Origin: Chloroflexota bacterium
GTDB lineage: Bacteria; Chloroflexota; Anaerolineae; Aggregatilineales; Phototrophicaceae
Assembly (NCBI GenBank): GCA_028875245.1
Contig: JAPPEU010000060.1
Span: 1-41,566 of the forward strand
Length of the DNA: 41,566 nt
Reading direction: 5' to 3'
A program made the translations under genes and the position numbers. Of the stretch, positions 33,358 to 41,420 are shown piece after piece. The notes under the pieces were generated by a model that saw nothing but the letters and a program-made list of their open reading frames with translations, was not told the origin of the DNA and did no database searches. The first letter of the stretch is position 1. Every line of letters starts with the position of its first letter.

Positions 33358-34274
33358 CGATCCAGGTCTCCGGCGCGCCGGAAGATTTCGGTGAAGCCTT
33401 GGGGGCGCAGCAACAGGACGGCGATGATGATGATGAAGGGAATGGCCGGCTTGTAGGCCAGGTCGACGCCGAAATTGAAGTTGAGGAAAAGCATCAAGGT
33501 GTTTTCCGAAAATGCGACCACATAAGCGCCGAGAATGGTGCCGGAAAAGCTCGACAAGCCGCCCAAAATCGCCGCGGCAAAGACGGAAATGATCGCCGCC
33601 CAGCCCATCAATGGATTGACCGCCGATTGCAAACCCCAGAGCGCGCCGGCCACACCTGCCAGACCGCCGACAAGCAGCCAGGTATAATTCTTGACGCGCT
33701 CGACCGGGATGCCGATGACCCGCGCCAGAATGCTGTTATTAGCCAGCGCCCGCATCTCGCGCCCCAAGGGCGTCGCATTCAGCAGCAATGTGAGCAAGAT
33801 GACGAGCAGGATGCTGGTCGGCACCACCCAGGCGAAAAGATTTGAGAGGATTAAAGAGCCTTCACGGAAGAGAATTGTCAGTGGAATGCCGATGCGCAGA
33901 TCAAAGAGATTGAAGTAATCGGCCATCAAGAACAGGATATAACGGATGATCAAGCCGACCGCGAACGAAGCCAAAATCAAGGTGTAAAGCGATACCTCGC
34001 GGTTTTCCAAGGGCTTGAAAACGGCGATATGACTGATGAGCGCGGTCAGAGCGCCCACAACAAAGGCGGCCGCCATAATCGCAAGCGGGTTCAACACACC
34101 CGAGAGGGAGACGATGAGCGCCGCGTAAGCGCCGGCGGTGACAAATTCGGCGTGCGCGAAATTCGGCAGCTTCATGACGCTGAAGGTCAGTGTGATGCCC
34201 AGGGCCATCAAGGCGTACAAGCTGCCGATTTGTATCGTATTGACTAGCGAGGTGGTCAGGAGCGCGGGTGGCAT
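33354..34274 (-). CDS. livH: Branched-chain amino-acid-type ABC permease (LivH)
   Basis: A 306-residue LivH-type permease. The N-terminal family block IQIGSLYALMALGITLTFSV is followed by KLPNFAHAEF and later GLQSAVNPLMGW and FAAAILGGLSSFSGTILGAY. Seven to eight hydrophobic spans are visible. The ribosome-binding site is weak. The binding-protein gene lies upstream across a 147-bp gap that holds a palindromic element. Confidence 0.92.
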   Translation of the reverse strand: MPPALLTTSLVNTIQIGSLYALMALGITLTFSVMKLPNFAHAEFVTAGAYAALIVSLSGVLNPLAIMAAAFVVGALTALISHIAVFKPLENREVSLYTLILASFAVGLIIRYILFLMADYFNLFDLRIGIPLTILFREGSLILSNLFAWVVPTSILLVILLTLLLNATPLGREMRALANNSILARVIGIPVERVKNYTWLLVGGLAGVAGALWGLQSAVNPLMGWAAIISVFAAAILGGLSSFSGTILGAYVVAFSENTLMLFLNFNFGVDLAYKPAIPFIIIIAVLLLRPQGFTEIFRRAGDLDR

Positions 34275-34301
34275 GGATTCTTACGCAAGGTTTGTTGGAT
34301 G

Positions 34302-34370
34302 TTGTAAGGGGCGACTTGTCAAGTCGCCCGCGTTGATGATCCCAGGTACGGGCGACCCGCTGGATCGCCC
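34302..34370. repeat. TGTAGGGGCG-type palindromic element between binding protein and livH
   Basis: TTGTAAGGGGCGACTTGTCA then AGTCGCCC contains GGGCGACTTG/AAGTCGCCC, and GGGCGACCCGCTGGATCGCC then C forms a second hairpin. In an operon gap after the binding-protein gene, such a hairpin could lower downstream expression relative to the binding protein; this is inference. Confidence 0.6.
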
Positions 34371-34421
34371 ATTCAGGATTCGAAACCAGTATTGAAATCT
34401 CTGCCGCATCCCCGCAGCACT

Positions 34422-35624
34422 CTACTTGTACGTGATGGTGTCGTTATTGCCGTCGTAGGTGCCGATCACATAAAAGCCGGAGCCATCTTCCAGCACCTGG
34501 CGGATGCCGTAGCTGGCGATCGCCTGGTCGCCATTTTCGTCGAGAAAGGCTTGTACGGCAGTGCCGATGTAGTGGTTGCTGATGAAGGGCAGCATCGACT
34601 TGACGGCCGCGCCATCGTTGCCGGCGGCGAGCATCGTTAGCATGGCGATATTGGCGGCGTCGAAGGCGTAGTTGGTGAAGATGCCCGGTTCTTTATCGAA
34701 CATGGCCATGAAGGCCTCATTGAAGATTGGCGTCAAGGGCGTGGTATCGGCCGACTGGGACACGGTTACAAAATTGGCGTTTGCCAGGGTTTGCGCATGT
34801 CCTGGATCTTCGAGCATCTCATCCGACGTCATCGCCTCATTGCCCAGCCACTGAACCGAGGTCAGGACAGGGTCGATCTGCGCCACTTGCACAAAGGCCT
34901 CCGCCGCGCCCGGGAAGCAGACGCAAAAGAAGCCAGCCGTATCGCCGAAGCCGGCCAGGGCGGCGCTGACCGCAGCCGCTTCCGTCGAGAGCTCGGTGGA
35001 CTGCGGCGCATAGGCGAACGCCGCAACCTCGCCACCGCCATTGGCTTGGTAATTCTTGGTGAACTGTTCATTCATGCCATTGCCGAAGGCATCATCGACA
35101 TGCAGCACAACCATATTCTCATGGCCTCGCTCCAGCGCGATGGTGGCGAAAGCCTTCGATGAAAAGGTATCGGGCGGATAGATGACGCGGAAGATATTGT
35201 CGCCCGGGATAGATGCCGCCGGCCCACTCGAGGCCATCGCCACAATGACGACCCCGTTCTCGTCGGCGAATTGCTTGGCGCCGAGGACTTCGGCGGTCGT
35301 CAACGGGCCCACGACAACTTGCGCGCCCGTGGTCTGAACGATGGTCTGCAAGGCGCGGGCGGCGCCTTCGGGCGTCTGTTCGGTATCGGCGCTGGCCGTC
35401 TCAAAGCGAATTGAAGAACCGGCCGCCTCCAATTCAGCATTCATCTCTGCCACTGCGAGATCTATGCCTCGTTCAAAATCCTGACCGAAGGTGCCAAATG
35501 AGCCGGTGAACGGCAACGCGACGCCGAGCACATAGATGTCCATATCGTCTTGCGCGGCCGCCGTCGCGCCGAGCGAAAGCATCATCATCGCGATGAGCAA
35601 TAGAACCGTAAGTTTCTTAATCAT
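34422..35624 (-). CDS. Branched-chain amino-acid-type ABC solute-binding protein
   Basis: A 400-residue periplasmic-binding-protein-like (LivJ/LivK type) receptor. The signal peptide MIKKLTVLLLIAMMMLSLGA ends at about TAAAQ. LGVALPFTGSFGTFGQDFERGIDLAVAEMN is the usual first lobe, shown here only in part: TGSFGTFGQDFERGIDLA; VVVGPLTTAEVLGAKQFADE follows at about 100-120. The ligand may be an amino acid or another small molecule such as an amide or urea. AGGGA precedes the ATG and a promoter with 17-bp spacing lies upstream. It heads the liv operon. Confidence 0.92.
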   Translation of the reverse strand: MIKKLTVLLLIAMMMLSLGATAAAQDDMDIYVLGVALPFTGSFGTFGQDFERGIDLAVAEMNAELEAAGSSIRFETASADTEQTPEGAARALQTIVQTTGAQVVVGPLTTAEVLGAKQFADENGVVIVAMASSGPAASIPGDNIFRVIYPPDTFSSKAFATIALERGHENMVVLHVDDAFGNGMNEQFTKNYQANGGGEVAAFAYAPQSTELSTEAAAVSAALAGFGDTAGFFCVCFPGAAEAFVQVAQIDPVLTSVQWLGNEAMTSDEMLEDPGHAQTLANANFVTVSQSADTTPLTPIFNEAFMAMFDKEPGIFTNYAFDAANIAMLTMLAAGNDGAAVKSMLPFISNHYIGTAVQAFLDENGDQAIASYGIRQVLEDGSGFYVIGTYDGNNDTITYK

Positions 35625-35673
35625 TGCAACTTCCCTTCATCGAATCTCAATTTACAGAAGTAGAACGTGGGAG

Positions 35674-35702
35674 AGTATAGCGAGTCCAAGGCTTCTGGGC
35701 AA
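35674..35702 (-). promoter_or_regulatory. Sigma70-type promoter of the liv operon
   Basis: On the minus strand, TTGCCC (35697-35702) and TATACT (35674-35679) are separated by exactly 17 bases, about 50 bases before the binding-protein ATG. Confidence 0.5.
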
Positions 35703-35730
35703 TAAGCGAAACCCGGCGCAATCCGAATGA

Positions 35731-36750
35731 TTAGGCCGACAAGCATCCCCTCAGCGCCGGGATCACATGCCGTCCGATGAGATGGATGCCGGTCGCCGCT
35801 TCCCTCACCCCGTGCGGCGTGCCCAGCTCAATGCGTTGCGCGCCGGCGGCGTAGAGACGCTCGCAGTGCTCGATGATGTCTGCGGGATCGCCGGCAAAGA
35901 CGAAGCGATCCAGAATGCTATCGGGAATGAGTCGCGCGGCCTGTTCGTCTTCGCCCGCGTTTACATGGCTTTGTACCCGGCGCATCAACTCGGGATCAAT
36001 CGCCAGCGTGGGATCCAACTTCGAGACAATCGGCAGGTACAGCGAGACCGCCTTCCGCGCCATCCAACGCGCCGCCTCGCGATCTTCATCAACGACGGAG
36101 ACGGCGCCGATCACCAGGTCAACTGTGCCGGCTGCGCGCCCGACGCGCGCCTCGCCCGCGGCGATGAACTCGGCGATCACAGGTATGACATCCGGATTGG
36201 CCGAGCCGCCGATCTTGACTTCATCGGCCACTTCACCGGCCAAAGCCGCCAGCTTCTCCCCCCAGGTGCCGATCTGCAGCGGAACGCAGCTTGCGGGCAG
36301 GGGATAGGGGGCGCGGACATGCTCGGCGATTTTGTAGACGCGCCCGTCATAACCTGCGGACCCGCCGGCAAGCAGCGCCCGGATGATGTCGATGGATTCT
36401 CTTATCGCCGTTATTGGCGGGTCAAGCGCCCGGATGCCATGTTCGGCCAGCCAGCCGCCACGCACCAGCCCGATGTAAACGCCGCCGGCCGCCAAATCCG
36501 CCAAGAGAGCCGTCTGGGCAGCGATGTCGATGGGATGCATACGCGCTGGGGGGACGCCAGCCGGGCCGACGCGAGCGCGCTCGATGTGAGGCGCCATCAG
36601 CAGGAGCGGACCATAACTCGGCTGGTAGGGCGCGTCGCAGTATACAGTTACCGCATCAAAGGCGTACTGGTTCACCAGCTTCGCCAGATCAATGTAATCA
36701 CCCGCGCGCTTGTCCGTCTGAAAGGCGATGCTCAGTTCGCGCTTGGACAT
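35731..36750 (-). CDS. LLM-class (luciferase-like) flavin/F420-dependent oxidoreductase
   Basis: A 339-residue bacterial-luciferase-like TIM barrel, similar to F420-dependent methylenetetrahydromethanopterin-reductase-type members. SIAFQTDKRAGDYIDLAKLV at the N-terminus, IYIGL-type strand GGVYIGLVRGGW (about 89-100) and the block LQIGTWGEKLAALAGEVADE followed by VKIGG are typical. Whether it uses F420 or FMN cannot be decided by eye. ATG 36750 lacks a clear ribosome-binding site. It lies upstream of the liv operon on the same strand but is separated from it by the liv promoter. Confidence 0.85.
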   Translation of the reverse strand: MSKRELSIAFQTDKRAGDYIDLAKLVNQYAFDAVTVYCDAPYQPSYGPLLLMAPHIERARVGPAGVPPARMHPIDIAAQTALLADLAAGGVYIGLVRGGWLAEHGIRALDPPITAIRESIDIIRALLAGGSAGYDGRVYKIAEHVRAPYPLPASCVPLQIGTWGEKLAALAGEVADEVKIGGSANPDVIPVIAEFIAAGEARVGRAAGTVDLVIGAVSVVDEDREAARWMARKAVSLYLPIVSKLDPTLAIDPELMRRVQSHVNAGEDEQAARLIPDSILDRFVFAGDPADIIEHCERLYAAGAQRIELGTPHGVREAATGIHLIGRHVIPALRGCLSA

Positions 36751-36864
36751 AAGTCGCCGTCTTTCGCTATAATCGCGTTGCCGTTAGAGTCCTTAATAGC
36801 GAGAAATCGAAAGTTTAGTTTCATGTGTCCACCTGAGTCGACAGGCTTCCTGCGGCGCGGCCGC

Positions 36865-36917
36865 TTGACCCGGCGTTTTTATTATGTTAAGTTTAAGAAT
36901 GTTAAAGACAAGTTAAC
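36865..36917 (+). promoter_or_regulatory. Candidate promoter with repeated GTTAA motifs
   Basis: TTGACC (36865-36870) is 17 bases before TAAGTT (36888-36893). GTTAA occurs at 36886, 36901 and 36912, plus a TTTAAG at 36892, in an A+T-rich patch directly before the coiled-coil gene. Repeats of this sort can be regulator-binding sites; no regulator is identified. Confidence 0.3.
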
Positions 36918-36935
36918 GCATCTGAATCGGGTGAT

Positions 36936-37433
36936 ATGATGGCTGCGCAATCCGAGATGAGTATAGCCGACATGAAGGCGGAGCGGAAGCGGCTGGCGAC
37001 GGCCCGCGGTCTGCTGACGCGGGAGCGCAACAAGCTGGCGCGCGAACGTGAGGCGCTGCTGGCGCAGGCGGCCGAGGTGGAACAGCGGCAGGCGGAGCTG
37101 GCGAATGCGCGCGAGCAAGCGGAGGCTGCGCAGGCGGACTTGCGTAGCCGTCAAGCCGACATTGCTGACCTGCAAGCCCGCCTGAGCAATGCGGAAGTCA
37201 AGCTGCAAAATGCCGAGGCGGAACAGGCGCTGCTGCAGAAGGCGCTGAAGGCCGCGGCCAAGAAAGCGTCAAAAGCTGTGCCGAAAAAAGCGCGTAAGCT
37301 CGCCCTGAAGAAAGCCAAGAAAATCGCTCGCAAGAAAGCGCAAAAGAAACTCGCCAAAGCGCATGCTCGGATTCAAGAATTGGAAGAGGCGGCGCGCGCC
37401 GCGCAAGCCCGGGTTGAGGGGCCGCCTCAATAA
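36936..37433 (+). CDS. Small coiled-coil protein with Lys/Ala-rich histone-like segment
   Basis: A 165-residue protein I do not recognise. Residues ~8-85 are a long charged heptad-type coiled coil rich in Glu, Arg, Ala and Gln (AEVEQRQAELANAREQAEAA). Residues ~88-135 are Lys/Ala-rich (KKASKAVPKKARKLALKKAK), resembling the basic tails of histone-H1-like and HU-tail proteins. A second short coil (RIQELEEAARAAQARVE) closes it. DNA or other polyanion binding is plausible but unproven. There are no membrane or signal segments. The start is ATGATG at 36936 with a weak GGTG upstream. Low-complexity composition makes homology searching difficult. Confidence 0.65.
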   Translation: MMAAQSEMSIADMKAERKRLATARGLLTRERNKLAREREALLAQAAEVEQRQAELANAREQAEAAQADLRSRQADIADLQARLSNAEVKLQNAEAEQALLQKALKAAAKKASKAVPKKARKLALKKAKKIARKKAQKKLAKAHARIQELEEAARAAQARVEGPPQ

Positions 37434-37448
37434 GCCGCAACCAATGCT

Positions 37449-38372
37449 TCAACTGAAGATGCTGAGCGGCATGTGAAAAGCGACGATCCAGTTGGGCACG
37501 TCGACGATTTCCGCGATCTTCAGGTCCCCGGCCGTGCTGCAAATGCAGTAAGCCTGGCTTTCGCTCAAGCCTTGATTCGCCGCCAGCCACTCAATCATAT
37601 AGCGGACGGCGTTCTTGGCGTTCTCCATCAGGTCGGGCCCGTGAGCGGTGGTGATGTGATAACCGGCGCTGTCCACTTTTGTCATCGGGCTGGGGCGCCG
37701 GATCTGCAGCTCGCGAATGTTCAAGTCCTTGCGCACATGGAAACGCATGGTGACTGTCATGGGCGATTCGATGCCGGTGCCGCTGACCTCGCCCTGGCCT
37801 TGAGCGCTGTGACAGTCGCCCGTCGAAAATAACGCGCCCTCCGCCAGGACCGGCAGCCAAAAAGTAGAGCCCACAACCAGATCGCGCGTGTCCACATTGC
37901 CGCCGTTGATGCGCGGCGGGATGGTGTCAAGACGGCCCGGCTCCGAGGGCGCGACGCCGACGCAGCCGGGGAAGGGCTCGAATGGCAAAGTGATGCCATT
38001 CAGACCGAAGCGACAGTTGTCGCCATCCAATTCCCAGTGATGAATATAGGCGTAATCGAAGTCGTCTTGCAACAAGCCGAAGTGGGGGATATGCCCGGTC
38101 CAGCCCCAGCCTTTGTGGCGCATATCGAGAATCTCGACTTCAAGCGCATCGCCGATCGCCGCGTCATTGATGTAGATCGATCCGGTCAAGGCGTGAACCT
38201 TGCTGAAATCGAGGTTGGCCAAATCATCGGCGCTGGAATCGGGCCTAACCTGTCCGACCGGCTCGGCGCATTCAATCACGACCGTATCGCCCGGATCAAT
38301 TCTCAAGCGCGGGGTGACCGAGTTGTCCCAGAAGGGTTGGGTGACGCTGTCGTCGAGATAATGTTCGGTCAT
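37449..38372 (-). CDS. Acetamidase/formamidase family amidohydrolase
   Basis: A 307-residue FmdA/AmdA-type enzyme that hydrolyses short amides to ammonia and acid. Family blocks are SGDALEVEILD-like GDALEVEILDMRHKG, GWGWTGHIP, FPGCVGVAPSEPG, GGNVDTRDLVVGS and ALFSTGDCHSAQGQGEVSGTG. The start is ATG 38372 (MTEHYLDD) with GAGG 8 bases upstream. It lies downstream of an SDR and Dpp-type permeases on the same strand but is separated from them by a long palindromic element, so it may be independently transcribed. It releases ammonia, so a nitrogen-scavenging role is possible. Confidence 0.92.
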   Translation of the reverse strand: MTEHYLDDSVTQPFWDNSVTPRLRIDPGDTVVIECAEPVGQVRPDSSADDLANLDFSKVHALTGSIYINDAAIGDALEVEILDMRHKGWGWTGHIPHFGLLQDDFDYAYIHHWELDGDNCRFGLNGITLPFEPFPGCVGVAPSEPGRLDTIPPRINGGNVDTRDLVVGSTFWLPVLAEGALFSTGDCHSAQGQGEVSGTGIESPMTVTMRFHVRKDLNIRELQIRRPSPMTKVDSAGYHITTAHGPDLMENAKNAVRYMIEWLAANQGLSESQAYCICSTAGDLKIAEIVDVPNWIVAFHMPLSIFS

Positions 38373-38439
38373 GGGTTTTTCCTCTGTGTCTCTTGGATAT
38401 TGAACCTGCCAAATTCCATCTGCAATCATAGCGAAAATT

Positions 38440-38569
38440 GTAGGGGCGAGAGACGGTCAGTGTCTACGCGACCCTTGTCTCGCCCTACGAGCCTGCGCTA
38501 TCGCATAGACGGGCGTTTCAGCGCCGCGCGTAGACACTGCGGGTCAAACGCCCCTACAGCCGTCGCCGC
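38440..38569. repeat. Long TGTAGGGGCG-type palindromic element
   Basis: It begins TTGTAGGGGCGAGAGACGGT and ends AAACGCCCCTACAG. Internally, CAGTGTCTACGCG (38458-38470) is the inverse complement of CGCGTAGACACTG (38527-38539), and GGGCGAGA..TCTCGCCCTAC closes the left hairpin. It fills the gap between the SDR and acetamidase genes and could fold as a whole. Confidence 0.65.
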
Positions 38570-38573
38570 AGAA

Positions 38574-39335
38574 CTACAACAGGTCGACCGCATCCCAGCT
38601 GCCATCCGCGCGGGCGGCGACGCGGCGACCCGTGAGACCGGATGCGTCTTGCCGCGCCAGCATGACGAATGCGGGCGCCAGCAGCGCGGGATCCACCCAG
38701 GTCTTCTTCTGCGCTTCGGTGTAATTGGAAGCCGACATGGGCGTGTTGATTGGCGCGCCAGGCGTGGCGGCGTTCACGGCGATATTGAACTCCTTCCCCT
38801 CCAGCGCCAGACACTTCATCAAGCCCTCAACGCCGTGCTTGCCCGGGTTATAGGCAACTTCTTCAATGAAGCCTTTGTAACCCGAGCCGGAGGAGAGATA
38901 AACGATGCTGCCGCCGCCAGCGTCAATCATGGGCTTCCAGACCGCCTTGCTCAAGATGAAAGCGGCCTGAAGGATGATGTTGATTTCTTTCTGCCACTGC
39001 GCCAGCGTAATCTCAAGCATTGAGCGCGTAATCAACAGGGCGGCGTTATGAATCAAGACGCGCGGCGTTCCATACTGTTCAAGTACAGTATCTATAGCTG
39101 TTTGGCTTGCGGCGGCATCCGACAGGTCAACGCTTATCGGCAGGGCATCGCCGCCCATAGCTCGAAAATCATTGGCGGCTCGTCGAAGAATATCGCCGCG
39201 GATATCCATCATGGCTACTCGCATGCCCTCAGCCGCGTATGCCTTCGAGATGGCGTAGCCAAGCCCCTGCGCCGCGCCTGTGACGACCGCGACGCTGCCG
39301 CGCAGCTCATGGAAACTCGCCGGCGATCCCTTCAT
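38574..39335 (-). CDS. Short-chain dehydrogenase/reductase (SDR)
   Basis: A 253-residue classical SDR with TGAAQGLG (19-26), HNAA (96-99), Ser in VYLSSGSG (148-149) and Y162-N-P-G-K166. Asp after the second strand (MMDIRGD) suggests NAD(H). The start ATG 39335 forms an ATGA overlap with the preceding permease gene, so it is translationally coupled to that transporter; the substrate is probably related to its ligand. Upstream in-frame codons lie inside the permease gene and are rejected. Confidence 0.9.
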   Translation of the reverse strand: MKGSPASFHELRGSVAVVTGAAQGLGYAISKAYAAEGMRVAMMDIRGDILRRAANDFRAMGGDALPISVDLSDAAASQTAIDTVLEQYGTPRVLIHNAALLITRSMLEITLAQWQKEINIILQAAFILSKAVWKPMIDAGGGSIVYLSSGSGYKGFIEEVAYNPGKHGVEGLMKCLALEGKEFNIAVNAATPGAPINTPMSASNYTEAQKKTWVDPALLAPAFVMLARQDASGLTGRRVAARADGSWDAVDLL

Positions 39336-40312
39336 AGCCCCTGCCCCGAGCCGCGCAAACGTGGATCGAGAAAGTCCCGCATCCAGTCGCCCAGGATGTT
39401 TAGCGAAACAACAGTGAACATGATGGCCAGGCCCGGGAAGACCGCCAGCCACCAAGACCCGCTCAACAACTGATTGCGGCTGTTGGCCAGCATGGCGCCC
39501 CAGGTGGGTACGCTTTCGGGCACGCCCAGACCGAGGAAGGAAAGCGACGCTTCCGACAAGATAACGCCGGCGACATTGAAGGAGGCGATAACGATCAGCG
39601 GCGTCAGGATGTTGGGCAGGATGGTGCGGAACATGATCCGCCATTCGGTGGCGCCCAATGCGCGAACGGCCTCGACGTATTCGCGCTCGCGCTGCACCAG
39701 GGTCTCGGCGCGGGCGATGCGGGCATAAGTGACCCACTGCCCAATCCCCAAGACGAGGATGAGGTTCAGCACGCCTTCTCCCAGAATCGTCAGCATCATG
39801 ATCGCGAAGAGGATGAAAGGGTAAGCCAGCTGAATATCGGCAAGGCGCATGATGAGGTCGTCGACGCGGCCGCCCAGGTATCCCGCCGTCAACCCGAGTA
39901 TCGTGCCGGCGCCGCCGCCCAGCCCGACCGCCGCCAAGCCGACGAAGAAAGAAATACGCGCGCCGTAGATCACCCGCGAAAGCACATCGCGACCGGTGGA
40001 ATCCGTGCCCAGCACATGCTCGATATCGCCTTCTCGGTTGGTGCTCAGCGGCGGTTTGAGGGTGAGGAAGATCTCGACGCGGTTGGGGTCTTTTGGCGCC
40101 AGATGCGTGGCGAATATGGCGCAGAGCGCAATCAAGGCGAGAAAGACGACGGCGACCACCGGATAACGCGCCTGAAGCATGCTGGCAGCGGCGCGCTGCA
40201 GGAACGACTGCGGCGTGTACATCTCGTCGATCTGCCGGTCAAGCGCCGAAACGCGGCTCGCGGGCATCGCGGGATTGGGCTGTTGTGAGGCGCTCATCGT
40301 GTCCTGGCTCAC
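39332..40312 (-). CDS. ABC permease, DppC/OppC type
   Basis: A 326-residue permease with an N-terminal cytoplasmic tail of about 50 residues, TM1 (VVAVVFLALIALCAIFATHL), the LGTDSTGRDVLSRVIYGAR motif, and further spans. The EAA loop is YVEAVRALGATEWRIMFRTIL. ATGA overlap with the DppB-type gene upstream. The partner ATPases are not in this window, so they are either elsewhere or shared. Confidence 0.92.
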   Translation of the reverse strand: MSQDTMSASQQPNPAMPASRVSALDRQIDEMYTPQSFLQRAAASMLQARYPVVAVVFLALIALCAIFATHLAPKDPNRVEIFLTLKPPLSTNREGDIEHVLGTDSTGRDVLSRVIYGARISFFVGLAAVGLGGGAGTILGLTAGYLGGRVDDLIMRLADIQLAYPFILFAIMMLTILGEGVLNLILVLGIGQWVTYARIARAETLVQREREYVEAVRALGATEWRIMFRTILPNILTPLIVIASFNVAGVILSEASLSFLGLGVPESVPTWGAMLANSRNQLLSGSWWLAVFPGLAIMFTVVSLNILGDWMRDFLDPRLRGSGQGL

Positions 40313-41286
40313 TCCAGCCGGATGCGCGGATCAAGGAAACCGTACATGAGATCGGCAATAAGATTGGCGCTGACGAATAAGAACGAAAGCAGGACGACGG
40401 CGGTCAATACCAGCGGCACATCGCGCTGACTGACCGCGTCAAAAACCAGGCGTCCGACGCCGGGCCATGAAAAGACAGTTTCCACCACGATCACGCCATT
40501 TAACAGGAAGGCGAATTGCAGCGCCAGCACGGTCACTATCGGAATGAGCGCATTGCGGATGGCATGGCGGGTCATGACGGTGCGCTCGTTTAAGCCTTTG
40601 GCGCGCGCCGTGACGACATAATCTTGCCGCAATACTTCCAGGACGGCGGAACGAATGAGGCGGGAGTTGCGGGAGATGGAATAAACCGAAACCGCTACCG
40701 TCGGCATGAGCAGATAACGGATGGCGTTGGGGAGGTTGGACAAAGCCAAGGCGGCATCGCCCTCAAGCAGCGGCTTGATAAAGGGCACATGCCCGGACAC
40801 CGGCATCCAGCGCAGCGTGACAGCGAAAAACAAGATGAACATCAAGCCCAGCCAGAAGCTCGGCATCGATTGCCCCAGCATGGCGCCCAGCATCAGCGTG
40901 CCATCGGTCATCGTGCCACGACGCGTCGCCGCCAGCACCCCAATGGGGAAAGCCACTGTCGTCGACAGCAGAAAGCCGCCGATGGTCAATTCCAGCGTAG
41001 CAGGCATGCGCTCCATGACCACGTCAAATGCCGGCACCCGATGCGCCAGAGAATTGCCCGTGTCGCCGCGCGCCAAGTTGAAAAGAAAGTCAAAGTACTG
41101 GACGTGCAGGGGCCGGTCGAAGCCGAGGCGCTCGCGTGCTGCCTGGCGCTCTTCCGCGCTGGCGCGCTCGCTGACGTAAAAGAACGTGGGGTCGCCCGCC
41201 ATGTGGATGGACAAAAATGTCAAGAGCGTGACGCCTAGTACCACGACAACCGTTAGCAGCAGCCGGCGAATGATGTACTTGTGCAT
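40309..41286 (-). CDS. ABC permease, DppB/OppB type
   Basis: A 325-residue DppB-type permease. TM1 RRLLLTVVVVLGVTLLTFLS, the periplasmic loop with RERLGFDRPLHVQYFDFL, and the EAA loop YVVTARAKGLNERTVMTRHA are clear; the C-terminus DLMYGFLDPRIRLE is typical. It forms a pair with the following DppC-type protein. A palindromic element separates it from the solute-binding protein gene upstream. Confidence 0.93.
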   Translation of the reverse strand: MHKYIIRRLLLTVVVVLGVTLLTFLSIHMAGDPTFFYVSERASAEERQAARERLGFDRPLHVQYFDFLFNLARGDTGNSLAHRVPAFDVVMERMPATLELTIGGFLLSTTVAFPIGVLAATRRGTMTDGTLMLGAMLGQSMPSFWLGLMFILFFAVTLRWMPVSGHVPFIKPLLEGDAALALSNLPNAIRYLLMPTVAVSVYSISRNSRLIRSAVLEVLRQDYVVTARAKGLNERTVMTRHAIRNALIPIVTVLALQFAFLLNGVIVVETVFSWPGVGRLVFDAVSQRDVPLVLTAVVLLSFLFVSANLIADLMYGFLDPRIRLE

Positions 41287-41327
41287 CTTAAGCCAACCCC
41301 AGCCTTTTCCCGCCTAACTTCTGTACT

Positions 41328-41400
41328 TGTAGGGGCGACCCGGTGGGCCGCCCGCGCATGCGTCTTCATTGGAGGGTCAGCCGCCGGCTGACCCCTACAA
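41328..41400. repeat. TGTAGGGGCG-type palindromic element
   Basis: TTGTAGGGGCGACCCGGTGG then GCCGCCC, and GGGTCAGCC-GCC-GGCTGACCC followed by CTACAA. The second hairpin is a perfect 9-bp stem. It sits between the solute-binding protein and the DppB gene, as the elements in the other two transporter operons do. Confidence 0.65.
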
Positions 41401-41420
41401 ACTGGCCCCAAGGGGCTTGC

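Noticed and set aside
35767..36939. 390-codon plus-strand frame across the LLM oxidoreductase
   Set aside because: Antisense shadow; the minus-strand protein matches the LLM family along its length.
38037..39023. 328-codon plus-strand frame across the acetamidase and SDR genes
   Set aside because: It crosses a palindromic repeat and two well-supported minus-strand genes.
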